A program made the position numbers and the translations under genes. 64,000 nucleotides of DNA, from assembly GCA_963838845.1 (NCBI GenBank), contig CAWISR010000002.1:930001-994000 (forward strand). Direction: 5' to 3'. The notes under the pieces were generated by a model. That model worked only from the letters and a program-made list of their open reading frames with translations, was not told the DNA's origin and ran no database searches. Below, one piece after another: positions 1-9,035 of the stretch. Source of the DNA: CAVRXQ01 sp963838845. Its GTDB lineage: Bacteria; Actinomycetota; Acidimicrobiia; Acidimicrobiales; Bog-793. Numbering within the stretch: position 1 is the stretch's first letter; every line of letters starts with the position of its first letter.

Positions 1-72
1 CCCCGCAAGATCGTCAGCGGAACCCGCGGCGACAGAGTCCGAAACGGTGAGGATCTTCGCCGCGTACGTCAT
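1..72 (-). CDS. mogA: MogA/MoaB-type molybdopterin adenylyltransferase, 5' end only
   Basis: The first 24 codons are visible before the window edge. The peptide carries KILTVSDSVAAGS, which matches the opening beta strand and loop of the MogA/MoaB fold that binds molybdopterin. The ATG lies four bases after the moaA stop, so this is the third gene of a moeA-moaA-mogA operon. Members of this family adenylylate molybdopterin before metal insertion by MoeA. MogA and MoaB cannot be told apart from this much sequence. Confidence 0.7.
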   Translation of the reverse strand, partial: MTYAAKILTVSDSVAAGSADDLAG

Positions 73-76
73 TGAA

Positions 77-1138
77 CTACCCGCCGATCATCGACATCGA
101 CCGGACGGGCTTCAAGAATCCGGGGTCGTTGATCCCGTGGCCGGGATGCTTGCCCCAAATGCAGCGACGAATCACCATCGCGATGTCGTCGTCGCTCGCG
201 CCTGTCCGCAGGGCATCGCGGACCGGAGCTTCGTCGTCGGAAAATAGACAGTTACGGATCGCTCCGTCAGCCGTGACCCGCAAGCGATTGCAGGCGCCGC
301 AGAACGCCCGCGTCACGGACGCGATCACACCGATGCCACCAGGCACCCCGTCAGCGAAGCGGAAACTGTCCGCCGGCTCGTGACCGCTGCGGTCGGGGTC
401 GAGCGGAACGAGCGGATAGGAGGCGTCGATGCGTGCGAGCACTGTCTCGCTCGGTACGACGGAGTCCCGACTCCACAGTCCGGTGGCGTCGAGAGGCATG
501 AACTCGATGAAACGCACCGTCCGACCCGTTTCGCGCGCATGCCGCGCGAAATCGAGGATCTCGTCATCATTGACGCCGGCGACCAAGACGACGTTGATCT
601 TCAGTGGCGAAAGACCCGCCGATTCGGCTGCGAGCATCGCCTCGAAAACGTTGCCGAGGTGGCCGCGGCGGCGGATTTCGGCGTAACGCCGCTCGCGGAG
701 AGAGTCGCAGCTGATATTCACTCGTGTGAGTCCCGCGTCGGCGAGCGGTTGAGCGAGCTGTTGCAGTCCGGTTCCGTTTGTCGTCATCGCGAGGTCGTCG
801 AACCCGACCTCGGCGAGCTGACGCACGAGCTCGACGACACCTCTGCGGACGAGCGGCTCGCCGCCGGTGACGCGTGCCGTGACTACGCCGAGCGACCTCG
901 CGACGCGGGCGACGCGGGCGATCTCTTCGAACGAGAGGATCTCCTCACGTGGGCGAAACACGACGTTGTCGTCGGGGAGGCAGTACACACAGCGAAGGTT
1001 GCACCGGTCTGTGATGGAAAAGCGGATATCGGTGTGGACCCTTCCGTACTTGTCGACGAGCGGACCACTCGTCGGCATCCGGTCGGGCGCGCCGGTTTGG
1101 CCGCGGCGGAATGTCACCGGCGCAGCTACGGCATCCAT
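77..1138 (-). CDS. moaA: GTP 3',8-cyclase MoaA, radical SAM
   Basis: A 353-residue radical SAM enzyme for the first step of molybdenum cofactor synthesis, rearranging GTP to 3',8-cyclo-GTP. The N-terminal 4Fe-4S motif CNLRCVYC (Cys46, Cys50, Cys53) and the C-terminal cluster motif CGACNRLRV followed by a third Cys about 14 residues later are both intact. The protein ends in Gly-Gly, as MoaA proteins do; that tail is needed for activity in the family. Its start overlaps the end of moeA by 13 bases, indicating one transcript and probable translational coupling. The length is normal and the GG terminus argues against truncation. Confidence 0.96.
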   Translation of the reverse strand: MDAVAAPVTFRRGQTGAPDRMPTSGPLVDKYGRVHTDIRFSITDRCNLRCVYCLPDDNVVFRPREEILSFEEIARVARVARSLGVVTARVTGGEPLVRRGVVELVRQLAEVGFDDLAMTTNGTGLQQLAQPLADAGLTRVNISCDSLRERRYAEIRRRGHLGNVFEAMLAAESAGLSPLKINVVLVAGVNDDEILDFARHARETGRTVRFIEFMPLDATGLWSRDSVVPSETVLARIDASYPLVPLDPDRSGHEPADSFRFADGVPGGIGVIASVTRAFCGACNRLRVTADGAIRNCLFSDDEAPVRDALRTGASDDDIAMVIRRCIWGKHPGHGINDPGFLKPVRSMSMIGG

Positions 1139-2424
1139 CGTGCGTCCTTTTCGGTGACGAGCGCGTCCTCGCGCAAGAGGAGAACATCGACGGAGCCTCC
1201 GGGCGGGATCCCGTCGCCGTCTGGAACGACCGCGAGGCCATCCGCGTCGGCGAGGCCGCGCAGTTGGTGCGAACCCTGGCCCGGCGTTGGTCGTACTTCA
1301 AGGGCGCCGTCACTGCCGCGACGAACCTGGACCCGCACGAACTGAGTCCTTTCGTCCCGGGTGCGCGGGAAGCCGTCCGGCACGATCGCTGATAGAAGCG
1401 GGCGGTCGAGTGCACTCTGCCCGGCCATTAATCGCAGCGCCGGTCGCACGATCAGTTCATAGGAGACGAGCGCGGAGACCGGATTGCCGGGAAGGCCAAA
1501 GATTGGCACACCGGGATCGGCGAGAACTCCGAACGCGAAGGGCTTTGCCGGTCGGATGGCGATCTGCATCGAGGCCATCGGTGACGCGCCGAGCTTTCCG
1601 AGTGCGTCGGCAAGGTAATCGTGATCACCGACGCTGACTCCGCCGAGGGTGACGACCCCGTCGCAATCTCGCGCCCCGAGGTCAATCGCGCGTGCGATCG
1701 TCGCCGTCTCGTCGAGCGCCGAACCGAGATCGACCGGAGTAAACCCGTCGTTCTCCAAACGAGCGAGCAGAGTGGGTCGATTCGAGTCGCGGATTTTTCC
1801 CGGAGTGAGCCGAGCGCCCGCCGCGACGAGCTCATCGCCGGTGGAGAGCACCCCGACTCGTGGTCGTGGGATCACGCGAACGTCTCGGACGCCAGCGCTG
1901 ATGAGGACGCCGAGGTGCGCAGGGGAGAGCGCACTACCGGCCCGAACACAAACGTCCCCTGCGTTGACGTCGGCTCCGGCGTCGCGGACGTTCTCTCCTG
2001 GTTGCAAAGCGACGCTGATCTCCACGCCGTCGGTATCGACTTCTCGAGTGCGTTCGACCATGCAAACCGCGTCGGCACCAGGCGGGATCGGCGCACCGGT
2101 CATGACACGCTGGGCGGCGCCGAGCGGAAGATCCCGCGACAGCGCATCCCCGGCGTACGTCGTACCGGAGACATGCAGGGTTACGGGCGCGGAGATCGTG
2201 TCCGCGCTCCGGAGCGCGTAGCCGTCCATCGAAGAGTTCGCGAAGGGCGGAACCGGGTCGACCGCCGGGACATCCTCGCTGACCACGCACCCGAGCGCGT
2301 CCTCGATGGGAAGTACCGTCGACTCAAGGGCAGGGCAGGCGCCAAACACAAGCTCCCGCGCCTTGCGAAGTCCGATCAGCGGGAATCGCCTCCTCGATGC
2401 GAGCGATCGTCGACGACGGAACAC
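1126..2424 (-). CDS. moeA: Molybdopterin molybdenumtransferase MoeA
   Basis: A 432-residue MoeA, which inserts molybdate (or tungstate) into adenylylated molybdopterin. Visible family features are the N-terminal PPFANSSMDGYAL segment, the STGDEL motif, the GGVSVGDHDY motif of the MPT-binding domain and FGLPGNPVSALVSYE. The start chosen is a GTG 13 bases after a strong GGAGGAGG; since that spacing is long and the first ~15 residues are only Arg-rich, a slightly later start is possible. It heads the moeA-moaA-mogA operon on the minus strand. A tungstate/molybdate transporter lies about 16 kb away. Confidence 0.95.
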   Translation of the reverse strand: MFRRRRSLASRRRFPLIGLRKARELVFGACPALESTVLPIEDALGCVVSEDVPAVDPVPPFANSSMDGYALRSADTISAPVTLHVSGTTYAGDALSRDLPLGAAQRVMTGAPIPPGADAVCMVERTREVDTDGVEISVALQPGENVRDAGADVNAGDVCVRAGSALSPAHLGVLISAGVRDVRVIPRPRVGVLSTGDELVAAGARLTPGKIRDSNRPTLLARLENDGFTPVDLGSALDETATIARAIDLGARDCDGVVTLGGVSVGDHDYLADALGKLGASPMASMQIAIRPAKPFAFGVLADPGVPIFGLPGNPVSALVSYELIVRPALRLMAGQSALDRPLLSAIVPDGFPRTRDERTQFVRVQVRRGSDGALEVRPTPGQGSHQLRGLADADGLAVVPDGDGIPPGGSVDVLLLREDALVTEKDARWMP

Positions 2425-2570
2425 ATCCGTTCTCGTGCCTCCTCCAGCATCTCACGGCGCCTGACTTGGCTTGGACGCCAGCCTCGGCACCCTAGGTCCC
2501 ACTCGGCAGCCAACCGCTACTGCGGGTTGCCCGTCGCCCCAGGCGCGTACCGGTGCGAGACCGGCAGGGG

Positions 2571-3932
2571 TTACCGGCCCTCCAGAGCCGGTATTCGGCC
2601 ATTGCGCACGGCCCGGACGAAGGCTGCGTAGTCGCGTTCGGTTTGGTCGGCGTAGGCGACGGCGAACGCGGCGAGGGCCTCGTCGAAGGCCGGACCGCTT
2701 CCGAGGTAGGCGGCGAGCAGTGCTGGGTGTCCCGAGCGGGCGTGGGCGTGGGCGAGCGTGGCCCCACACAACCGTCCGTAGTAGCTCAGCCCCTCTCCGT
2801 CCATCTGATCGATCTCGGCCGAGCCCTTCATGTCTCGCAGCTGGCGCACGTAGGTGTCGAAGCCATCGGCCCGGGCCCAACCGAGGAAGGCGTCGCTCGC
2901 GGCCTGCATGATCTTCTGACCCACGACGACTCGCTGGCCCTGGTTGCGGAACCGGGAGCGGCCGACGTACGCGGCCAGCACCGAGGGCTGGGCCTCCTTG
3001 ATTTGGAGGAACAATGGGTCCAAGTCGGCCGCACCGGCGAGCAGAACGACGTAACAGCGCGTTCCCACGCTGCCCACTCCGACCACCTTCAGTGCGGCGT
3101 CGACGACCACGTAGCGGTCGAGCAGCACGCGCCGGTCTGGTTCCAGGCTGGCCCGGTACGCCTTGGCGAACCGGAACGCCTGCTCTAGCTCTTCGTCCCC
3201 AAGGCGGACGACGAGCGGCGGGTCCTCCACGATGATCCGCCGGCCGTCGCGAAGCGTCGTGAGCTTCGAGAGCGTTTGCAGGCTGGTGCGCTGGCGAGCT
3301 TTGGCCGCCGCCCTCTTGACCGTCGCCTGACTCCTCCTCGTCGGAGCCGAAACCGCCACCCCCTCGATGTCGATGCGAGAGTGCCAGACGTCGAACGCCG
3401 ACTGGGTGCCCAACTCCGCCATCGTCGATCGGTACTCTGCCGAGCACTGCTTGACGGCATTGATGGCGGTGTCTTCGGGCAAACCCACCGCTCGTGCCGC
3501 GACGACCAGACTGGCGGCCAGGCGTTTGACGTCCCACTCCCACGGCCCGGGATGGGTCTCGTCGAAGTCGTTCACATCGAAGACCAGATTGCGTTCAGGA
3601 GTGGCGAAGGTCCCGAAGTTCAGCAGGTGGGCGTCCCCGCAGATCTGCAGCTTGATCCCTGTGCAGGGTGTCCGGCTGAGGTCGCTGGCCATGGCCAGGG
3701 GCATGCCGCGATAAAAGGTGAACGGGGACTGCAACATCCGGCCGTGTCGCACGGCCACCAGGTCGGGCAGCCGAGCTCGGTCCGAGGCCTCGAGGAGCTC
3801 CAACGGATCGGGCCGGTCGTCGGCAGGACGCCAAGATGCATGACTCGACCGGGGCACGCGGGTGCGAAGCTCACGCCCCGCCGTCTGAAGCTCAGACCTC
3901 GTCGTGGGCGGTGTCGCCGCCGTTGTGCTCAT
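2571..3932 (-). CDS. DUF2252 family protein
   Basis: A 453-residue member of the DUF2252 family, recognised from the blocks PFTFYRGMPLAMASDL, ICGDAHLLNFGTF and FDVNDFDETHPGPWEWDVKRL. The fold is thought to resemble aminoglycoside phosphotransferase/kinase-like proteins, with GDAHLLNFG and DVNDFDE standing where a catalytic loop and a metal-binding acidic motif would be, but the substrate is unknown. It is transcribed alone. The neighbouring moeA starts 146 bases away with no coding sequence between. The family call is firm; the role is not known. Confidence 0.88.
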   Translation of the reverse strand: MSTTAATPPTTRSELQTAGRELRTRVPRSSHASWRPADDRPDPLELLEASDRARLPDLVAVRHGRMLQSPFTFYRGMPLAMASDLSRTPCTGIKLQICGDAHLLNFGTFATPERNLVFDVNDFDETHPGPWEWDVKRLAASLVVAARAVGLPEDTAINAVKQCSAEYRSTMAELGTQSAFDVWHSRIDIEGVAVSAPTRRSQATVKRAAAKARQRTSLQTLSKLTTLRDGRRIIVEDPPLVVRLGDEELEQAFRFAKAYRASLEPDRRVLLDRYVVVDAALKVVGVGSVGTRCYVVLLAGAADLDPLFLQIKEAQPSVLAAYVGRSRFRNQGQRVVVGQKIMQAASDAFLGWARADGFDTYVRQLRDMKGSAEIDQMDGEGLSYYGRLCGATLAHAHARSGHPALLAAYLGSGPAFDEALAAFAVAYADQTERDYAAFVRAVRNGRIPALEGR

Positions 3933-4173
3933 GCCCGACGGAATCCGACGATGGCGCGGGGCTTGAACGCCACAGAGCTTCAGCCTGACCTATCCGGTCG
4001 GTGCGCGGCAAGCGCGGACTCGTCGATGAGAGTGCCTCGCACCCCCAGCGACAACAACCGAACACATCGTTCGCCGATCGCAACGCGGAGGGCCGGCTAC
4101 CTCCGGGTTTTGCGCGGTAGCCGCCCGTGACCGACAGTCTGCGAAGACCGGAAGAGGTAGTCTGCGCGCCCGC

Positions 4174-4247
4174 GGGCGCTTGGCTCAGGTGGTTAGAGCG
4201 CAGCCTTCACACGGCTGAGGTCGGGGGTTCAAGTCCCTCAGCGCCCA
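4174..4247 (+). tRNA. tRNA-Val (CAC)
   Basis: A complete 74-nt cloverleaf: acceptor stem GGGCGCT/AGCGCCC, D arm, anticodon stem CAGCC/GGCTG around a loop reading TT-CAC-AC, T arm GGGGG-TTCAAGT-CCCTC (one G-T pair) and discriminator A; the CCA is not encoded. The 3' half is the attachment site of the adjacent integrase, whose last codons are antisense to it. Imperfect copies of the 3' half lie at 8777-8822 and 11550-11583, so this gene marks the left end of an accessory island. Confidence 0.95.
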
Positions 4248-5243
4248 CTGCAAATCCCCAGGTAACGCCTGTTTTTTGCGAAGGACACTCGCGCCCCGGT
4301 GCCCGCCGTGCGCGATCCGTGCGCGATCGGAATGCCTAGCGTGATCCAGCCCGCCCGCAGCGAGCCGATCGAGCGCCGCGTTGACCTTCTCGCCAGAACC
4401 GGGAAGCAAGTGTCCATATCGGTCGGGGACGACGGAGACGGAGGAATGGCCCGCCCGGGCGGCGATCTCGGTAGGCGACGCGCCGGCAGCGATCCACAAC
4501 GCCACTGCCGTGTGTCGCAGATCATGCACCCGCAGCGGCGCGACCCCCGCAGCTTTCGTCGCCGGAATGAAGAAGCGTCGGCGCCAAGACGCGAGCCGCA
4601 CCGGACCACCTCCAGGGGCCGTGAACACGAGATCGTCCGGTCCGTACCGATCCAGATGATTCTGCAGTGCGTCGACGACGACGAAAGGCAACGGCACCCG
4701 CCGGCGACCCGCCTTGGTCTTTGGCGGCCCGAAGTGCAGACGCCCAGAGACCTCTGTGAGGGTCTCAAGCACATCGACTGTGCGCGCGGCGAGGTCAACA
4801 CGGCCAACTCGAAGGGCGAACAACTCGCCCGCCCGTAAGCCTCCGTATGCGCCGAGCATCAGGACCGCTCGATAACGCTCGTCGATCCTGGACGCGAGCG
4901 TGCTGACCTCGGAAGGGGAGAGGAAGCGAATCTCCGGTCGCTCTATTCGAGGAAGACGTACGCCTGCACAGGGACTCGTTCGGAGGAGTCCCGCCCGGAC
5001 GGCGGATCGCATCACTTTGGACAAAATCTGCGCGGCCTTGACGACCGTGGCCGGAGCCAACCCTGAAGCACTCAAGTCGGCCACCCAATTCCGGACGCGC
5101 GTCACATCAATGTCGCCGAGCTCTACGTCAGCGAACGCTGGCAGTAGATAGCGCTGCAGATACCCGACGTCTCGAACGAACGTTGCCGGCGAGCGTTGAG
5201 TCGGGTGCCCCATACCGCCGGACCGGGGCGCGATCTCCCTCAT
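4185..5243 (-). CDS. Tyrosine recombinase (integrase) of a tRNA-Val element
   Basis: A 352-residue phage-type integrase. The catalytic set is complete: Arg137 (GGLRAGE), Lys177, His240-x-x-Arg243 (HDLRH), His266 and Tyr276 (DRYGH). The SAM-like core-binding domain covers about residues 15-100. The arm-binding N-terminal domain (~60 residues) usual in related actinobacterial integrases is absent; the ATG overlaps the stop of the upstream methyltransferase in an ATGA, so the gene may be 5'-truncated or use a different directionality system. The C-terminus, WALRDLNPRPQPCEGCALTT, is encoded on the strand opposite the tRNA-Val 3' half. The last six residues therefore depend on what is joined to the core, and would change on excision (see findings). 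Confidence 0.93.
   Translation of the reverse strand: MREIAPRSGGMGHPTQRSPATFVRDVGYLQRYLLPAFADVELGDIDVTRVRNWVADLSASGLAPATVVKAAQILSKVMRSAVRAGLLRTSPCAGVRLPRIERPEIRFLSPSEVSTLASRIDERYRAVLMLGAYGGLRAGELFALRVGRVDLAARTVDVLETLTEVSGRLHFGPPKTKAGRRRVPLPFVVVDALQNHLDRYGPDDLVFTAPGGGPVRLASWRRRFFIPATKAAGVAPLRVHDLRHTAVALWIAAGASPTEIAARAGHSSVSVVPDRYGHLLPGSGEKVNAALDRLAAGGLDHARHSDRARIAHGGHRGASVLRKKQALPGDLQWALRDLNPRPQPCEGCALTT
4259..4277 (+). terminator. Possible intrinsic terminator after tRNA-Val
   Basis: CAGG-taacg-CCTG followed directly by six T, 12 bases past the tRNA. The stem is only four base pairs, so this is tentative. It lies inside the antisense integrase coding sequence. Confidence 0.35.
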
Positions 5244-5986
5244 CGGGCGAACACGATCAGATCCAGTTCTTCAACGATGGGTTCCGTCAGTTCATGCTTG
5301 TCGGCGGCCTCGGCTAAGCGCGCCAAGCCGCGTTCGAACTCGTCATCTGGGAGGACCTCCAGCGGGCTGTGGGCGCGAAAGCGAGTGCGTTCGACGAGCT
5401 CGTGAGCCGTCGCGGCAGATGTCTGACGAAACTTCTCGTGGGAGGTCAGGTGGAGGCCAGCACGCTCAAACGCGCCGGTGACTTCTTGCAGCGAGGGGAA
5501 TCGACTTTCGGCGATCGCGATCGCCCCGGGGAAGAAAGGTGCGAGCACCCACGCGCGGGCGTCGAACATCTCCCTCAGGATGACTCGGCCGTTCTCGGCG
5601 AGTATTCGATCCAGCTCCCGGGCGCAGGCATCGAGGTCCTTCACGTGATGGATCGTCTGGGACATCCACACGACGGAAACTGAAGATGCGCGGATTGGTA
5701 TCTGCTCAGCCCTCCCAGCGACGACGCGCACCGCCGGGTGGGTCTGCATGCGGGCCTGCTCGCGCATCCCGGCCGCCGGTTCGATGGCGACGACGGGCAG
5801 ACCCAGCCGCGACCCAAGGACCGCCGAGAAGCGGCCGGTCCCAGACCCGAGGTCACAGACGACGCCCGCCGCATCTCGGTCCACATGTCTCGCCACAGCG
5901 TCGACCCATGCGGTGACGACCGACACCGGGAGGGAGCGTCCCGCTCGGTAGACGGACGCCATCCGACCGCTGTAGTCGACTTGCAT
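5240..5986 (-). CDS. Class I SAM-dependent methyltransferase
   Basis: A 248-residue protein of the Methyltransf_11/UbiE-like type. Motif I is VCDLGSGTGRFSAVL, the acidic residue after beta 2 is in VVAIEPAAGM, and motif II-III regions read VVWMSQTIHHVKDLDACARELDRIL. The substrate cannot be inferred; the second half (residues ~150-248) carries no recognised domain. Its stop overlaps the integrase start by four bases (ATGA), so the two are translated together, which is unusual for an integrase and suggests the methyltransferase is cargo fused next to it by a deletion. It starts 416 bases from the next gene upstream. Confidence 0.85.
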   Translation of the reverse strand: MQVDYSGRMASVYRAGRSLPVSVVTAWVDAVARHVDRDAAGVVCDLGSGTGRFSAVLGSRLGLPVVAIEPAAGMREQARMQTHPAVRVVAGRAEQIPIRASSVSVVWMSQTIHHVKDLDACARELDRILAENGRVILREMFDARAWVLAPFFPGAIAIAESRFPSLQEVTGAFERAGLHLTSHEKFRQTSAATAHELVERTRFRAHSPLEVLPDDEFERGLARLAEAADKHELTEPIVEELDLIVFAR

Positions 5987-6402
5987 CTGTTTTGGAGCCT
6001 ACGCGGGCTCTCTCCGGCGATCACTGTCTCCCTTGTTCCCGATCGCGCGCAACTGCGGCTCGGGGCCACGGCGTCCGTCGAGCGCTTGGATCTGCGATTT
6101 CTCATCGACGCACAGCACGAGCGCGGCTTCGGACGGATTGAGGTAGACGAAATTGGCGCGCATGATGTGACGCTCGTGAACGCGCGTATCGCCGATTCGG
6201 GCGCGTCGCGGACGGCTCAAGGTTTGCTGGCGCCGGAACCAGAACATCCTGCTATGGGGGAACGGGACGCGGCCTGTGGCCAGACTGGCCGGTCGAAACG
6301 GGCACGGCAGACCACCACACGGTGCGGTATTCGCAAAGCGTTGGGCACTATTCGGGTACTTCGGCCCTGGGGCCGTCTCCGAAAGATCGACCACCATGTG
6401 AG
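5987..6402. other. Intergenic stretch without a recognisable gene
   Basis: These 416 bases separate two divergent genes. I see no conserved open frame, RNA gene or strong inverted repeat. An in-frame ATG at 6322 could extend the downstream gene, but the added 27 residues are not membrane-like and lack a ribosome binding site. Confidence 0.5.
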
Positions 6403-7830
6403 ATGGCTCTATTTGTCGTGCTGTTCGTGGCGTTGGTAGCGCTTGGGGTCCTTTTCGCGCCGCTGATGCTCCCTGGCGTCTTGTTCGTCGCCGTGATCTT
6501 TGGCCTTGTGAAGCTCGGCCTACGCGTTCATCGGCACCACGTGCTCCGCTCGCACCACGACGAAGAGCCCGCTGCTCTCGACCGAGAAGAAACCCGTCTG
6601 ACCAGCGCGCCCGAGGACATGAGGGCCAAGCTCGGCGAGTCGCGCGATATCGATGTCCCCACATTCGGCTCGCCGATGATTGGCGAGGCGACTGAGTCGA
6701 CGATCGGCCTCGACCTCGTGCGAGCGCTGCACAATGCCGTGCGGCCGTCGGTAGCCGCGCACGATGCCGTGCTGGAGGCGGGCGTATGCCCCATCCTCAA
6801 TGGGTTGTCCGGCGGGTCGGCGCTGGCGGACAGGGTGCGGTGCGGATCTGACAAGAGAGCCGAGCTACTCGAGTCTTTCGAGGCGGTGAGCCGCCACTTC
6901 GCCCCCCACAACGTCTACCCGGTCGCCGGGGCGGAGACCGAGCGCGTCCTCGACGGGTTGCGCCTAAGTCTCAGAGAGCACGCCGATGAAGAGACATCCG
7001 CCGTTTGCGATCTCTGCGCACGAGTGCTCGACAGCGTCAGTGATTGGGACGACTCGCACTTTGTTTGGCCAGACCACGACCGAACGGTTCATTCTCCGCG
7101 CACCGAGCTCGTCAACGTGCTGAAGCGCGAAGCGGACGCTTCGCCGTCTTCGGCCCGTCGAGTGCTCGAAGCCTGGGACGATTCGATCGACGCGATTGCC
7201 GCCGAACTCAAGTCCGCGCCGACGGATGTCAGGCGCGGCGTGGCAGCACACCGGCTCATGGCTGCCATTGCCATCCATGACTCCGTCGAGAGCGGCATCC
7301 TCTGTCCGATTCTGAAGCGCGCACCGGGAGGGGACTCCCTCGCCGCTCGACTGCACGAAGGTTTCGCGTACCACGCTCTGCTTCAACGGTCCTGGAACGA
7401 GCTCACAAAGGGCGGCGTTGGGGCAGACGACGTCTATCGCGAGCATCGAAAGGAAGCAGAGGACGTCCTCACCGCACTCGGCGAGAGCTTCCGAGCCCAT
7501 CGGCGCGACGACATGGGTGAGATTGCCGCGTTCCTCGAGAACTTGCCGGCCGCCAGCTACCGCACGGTACGGTCGCCGCTCGACGACGTCATGTGGCCCT
7601 GGCATAGCGAAGGCCCGGCCCTGCTCGCCATCCGGATGGCGCTCTGGGCGGAGTCCGCCCCGACCCGCGCCCACGCCCTCACCGTGAAACACCCTTCGAG
7701 CCGGACTCTCAGGAGCCTCACCCACGTTGCAGACCACTTCCTCGATTCCTGGGGCGATACTTGGCTCGACCAGTTCATCTTGCCGAGACGCCACCCCCGC
7801 CCGTTCACGCGAGCAGTGGGCGCCCCATAA
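6403..7830 (+). CDS. Membrane-anchored protein with two hemerythrin-like domains
   Basis: A 475-residue protein starting MALFVVLFVALVALGVLFAP, giving one long or two adjacent N-terminal membrane segments (residues ~2-45). Two similar hemerythrin-like (HHE) regions follow: one around VAAHDAVLEAGVCPIL ... SRHFAPHNVYPV ... EHADEE, the second around AIAIHDSVESGILCPIL ... AYHALLQRSWNEL. The repeat of HDxVExGxxCPIL with different spacing suggests internal duplication. Such domains bind a carboxylate-bridged di-iron or bind O2/NO/haem, but not every canonical His/Glu is obvious here. The start at 6403 is chosen because translation then begins at the membrane segment. Another hemerythrin gene lies at 12310 in the same island. 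Confidence 0.7.
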   Translation: MALFVVLFVALVALGVLFAPLMLPGVLFVAVIFGLVKLGLRVHRHHVLRSHHDEEPAALDREETRLTSAPEDMRAKLGESRDIDVPTFGSPMIGEATESTIGLDLVRALHNAVRPSVAAHDAVLEAGVCPILNGLSGGSALADRVRCGSDKRAELLESFEAVSRHFAPHNVYPVAGAETERVLDGLRLSLREHADEETSAVCDLCARVLDSVSDWDDSHFVWPDHDRTVHSPRTELVNVLKREADASPSSARRVLEAWDDSIDAIAAELKSAPTDVRRGVAAHRLMAAIAIHDSVESGILCPILKRAPGGDSLAARLHEGFAYHALLQRSWNELTKGGVGADDVYREHRKEAEDVLTALGESFRAHRRDDMGEIAAFLENLPAASYRTVRSPLDDVMWPWHSEGPALLAIRMALWAESAPTRAHALTVKHPSSRTLRSLTHVADHFLDSWGDTWLDQFILPRRHPRPFTRAVGAP

Positions 7831-8267
7831 TGCGCGTCGGAATCGCTACTTCTGAGTGACACTGAACGCCGGTTAGTCGGCTGACCAAGGAGCGATTCGC
7901 CAGTCGGAGACTGTTGACGTCGGCCCTCCGACACCGACCCGGTGTTCGAGGATGCTCGTCCTAGTGCTTGGATCTGACGCGCTGCACGTTGAGAAGAACG
8001 AAACTCCCGACCAGCAGCATCCAACCCCACCACGGTACGGCGCCAAGTCCGTGCCACACGTCGTGGAGAAAGATCGAGCTGTCATTGTCACGACGAATGC
8101 CTAGCGCTATCCGACGGGGCCGGGACGGATGCTGTCCTGACTTTTAGCCCGCTCAAACGCTGATGCTCCCAAGCAACGGACCCGCGTCCGCGCAGGTTCC
8201 AGCCCGGCTGCGATGATCCCCGGCGACCGACCGCGACGAGCGTCGCGGTCTAGCGCGGGAGGCACCG
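7831..8267. other. Non-coding island stretch with the first half of a split repeat
   Basis: Bases 7861-7931 are one copy of a 71-bp sequence found again at 11310-11380 with about seven mismatches. On the minus strand between about 7963 and 8060 there is a frame reading WHGLGAVPWWGWMLLVGSFV, membrane-like, but it lacks an ATG or GTG start in a sensible place, so I do not call it as a gene. Confidence 0.5.
7861..7931. repeat. 71-bp repeat, copy 1 (half A)
   Basis: Matches 11310-11380 at about 64 of 71 positions in the same orientation, sharing the block CGGCTGACCAAGGA and ending at GTCGGCCCTCCGA. Here it is followed by about 690 bases before the second half (8620-8822); at 11.3 kb the two halves are directly joined. 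Confidence 0.85.
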
Positions 8268-8447
8268 ATGGCCCGACCACCTCAAGACACCACCACCCAC
8301 GAATGGCGCGAGCAGGCGCAGAATGCGCTCGACCACGCTGACCAAGAAGAGAAGCAGTCACGCTGGGACGCCGCCGACTACTGGATCGCACGCGCCCAGG
8401 TGCTCGCGACTCTCGCCGTCGCCAAGGCCACCGCCGACAAACACTGA
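8268..8447 (+). CDS. Small hypothetical protein (59 aa)
   Basis: A 59-codon frame starting ATG GCC CGA, preceded by GGGAGG with 5-base spacing. The product begins MARPPQDTTTHEWREQAQNA and continues as a charged, probably helical peptide ending TADKH. No domain is recognised. It lies entirely within the ~690-bp segment that separates the two halves of the split repeat, so it may be the cargo of a small insertion. It is called because of the good ribosome binding site and protein-like composition. Confidence 0.6.
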   Translation: MARPPQDTTTHEWREQAQNALDHADQEEKQSRWDAADYWIARAQVLATLAVAKATADKH

Positions 8448-8619
8448 GACGCAGGCGCCGGCACCCGAGTGCGTTCGATGCGCTCACGAGCTCGGCGCCG
8501 GCGGACGGATCAACCGACGCGCAGGAGTCCCGTCCCGTGTCGAGGTCGCGCTGGCGCGTGACCCCGGCGCCGACCGTGAACACGTCCGGGTGCACGTGGA
8601 CCCCGACGCTCGCGGCGAT

Positions 8620-8822
8620 CCGAACGGAACCCCCAAGCCTGCCAAACACGACAGACCGCTGCCCGTGCGCGATCCACCGGAATTTCTCGGTCACCCCCGG
8701 TCAATGGCGGTTACTCTTTCCCCTGCTCAAGATAGATTTCGGCTCCGCAGCCAGGACATCGAAAGACCAGCTCATCGCCTTCACACGGCTGAGGTCGGCG
8801 GTTCGAGTCCGCCAGCGCCCAC
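8620..8822. repeat. Attachment-site relic 1: integrase-tail flank plus tRNA-Val 3' half
   Basis: Bases 8777-8822 copy the tRNA-Val 3' half from the anticodon arm onward (four mismatches in 46; the T stem is GGCGG/CCGCC, still fully paired). To its left, bases 8711-8767 on the minus strand encode VFRCPGCGAEIYLEQGKE and a stop, in frame with WALADSNRRPQPCEGDEL read from the tRNA copy. This is what the far end of a tRNA-integrated element looks like when the integrase reading frame runs through the attachment core. The whole block recurs at 11377-11583. Confidence 0.85.
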
Positions 8823-9035
8823 TCGATCGGTCCTGCTCCGGGGGCATTTCCAGGCGTCACCATGGGTCGCCGTCGCACGGCGTGCGCGGCTTAACGAGCG
8901 CGGTACACGAGGCTGGGCGGATGCGGGGAAAGCGATACATGAAAGCCGCGCTACTGGGAACTGCGTCCCCAGCCCCCGCAGCGGTGACCGTCTCCAGTCG
9001 TTCCGAACCGAATTACGCAGTTTGCGGGATTGAGT

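Noticed and set aside
7963..8060. Minus-strand membrane-like frame (WHGLGAVPWWGWMLLVG)
   Set aside because: No ATG, GTG or TTG in a usable place upstream within the open frame, so translation cannot be supported.
8777..8822. A second tRNA-Val gene
   Set aside because: Only the anticodon arm to the 3' end is present; there is no acceptor 5' strand or D arm, so it is an attachment relic.
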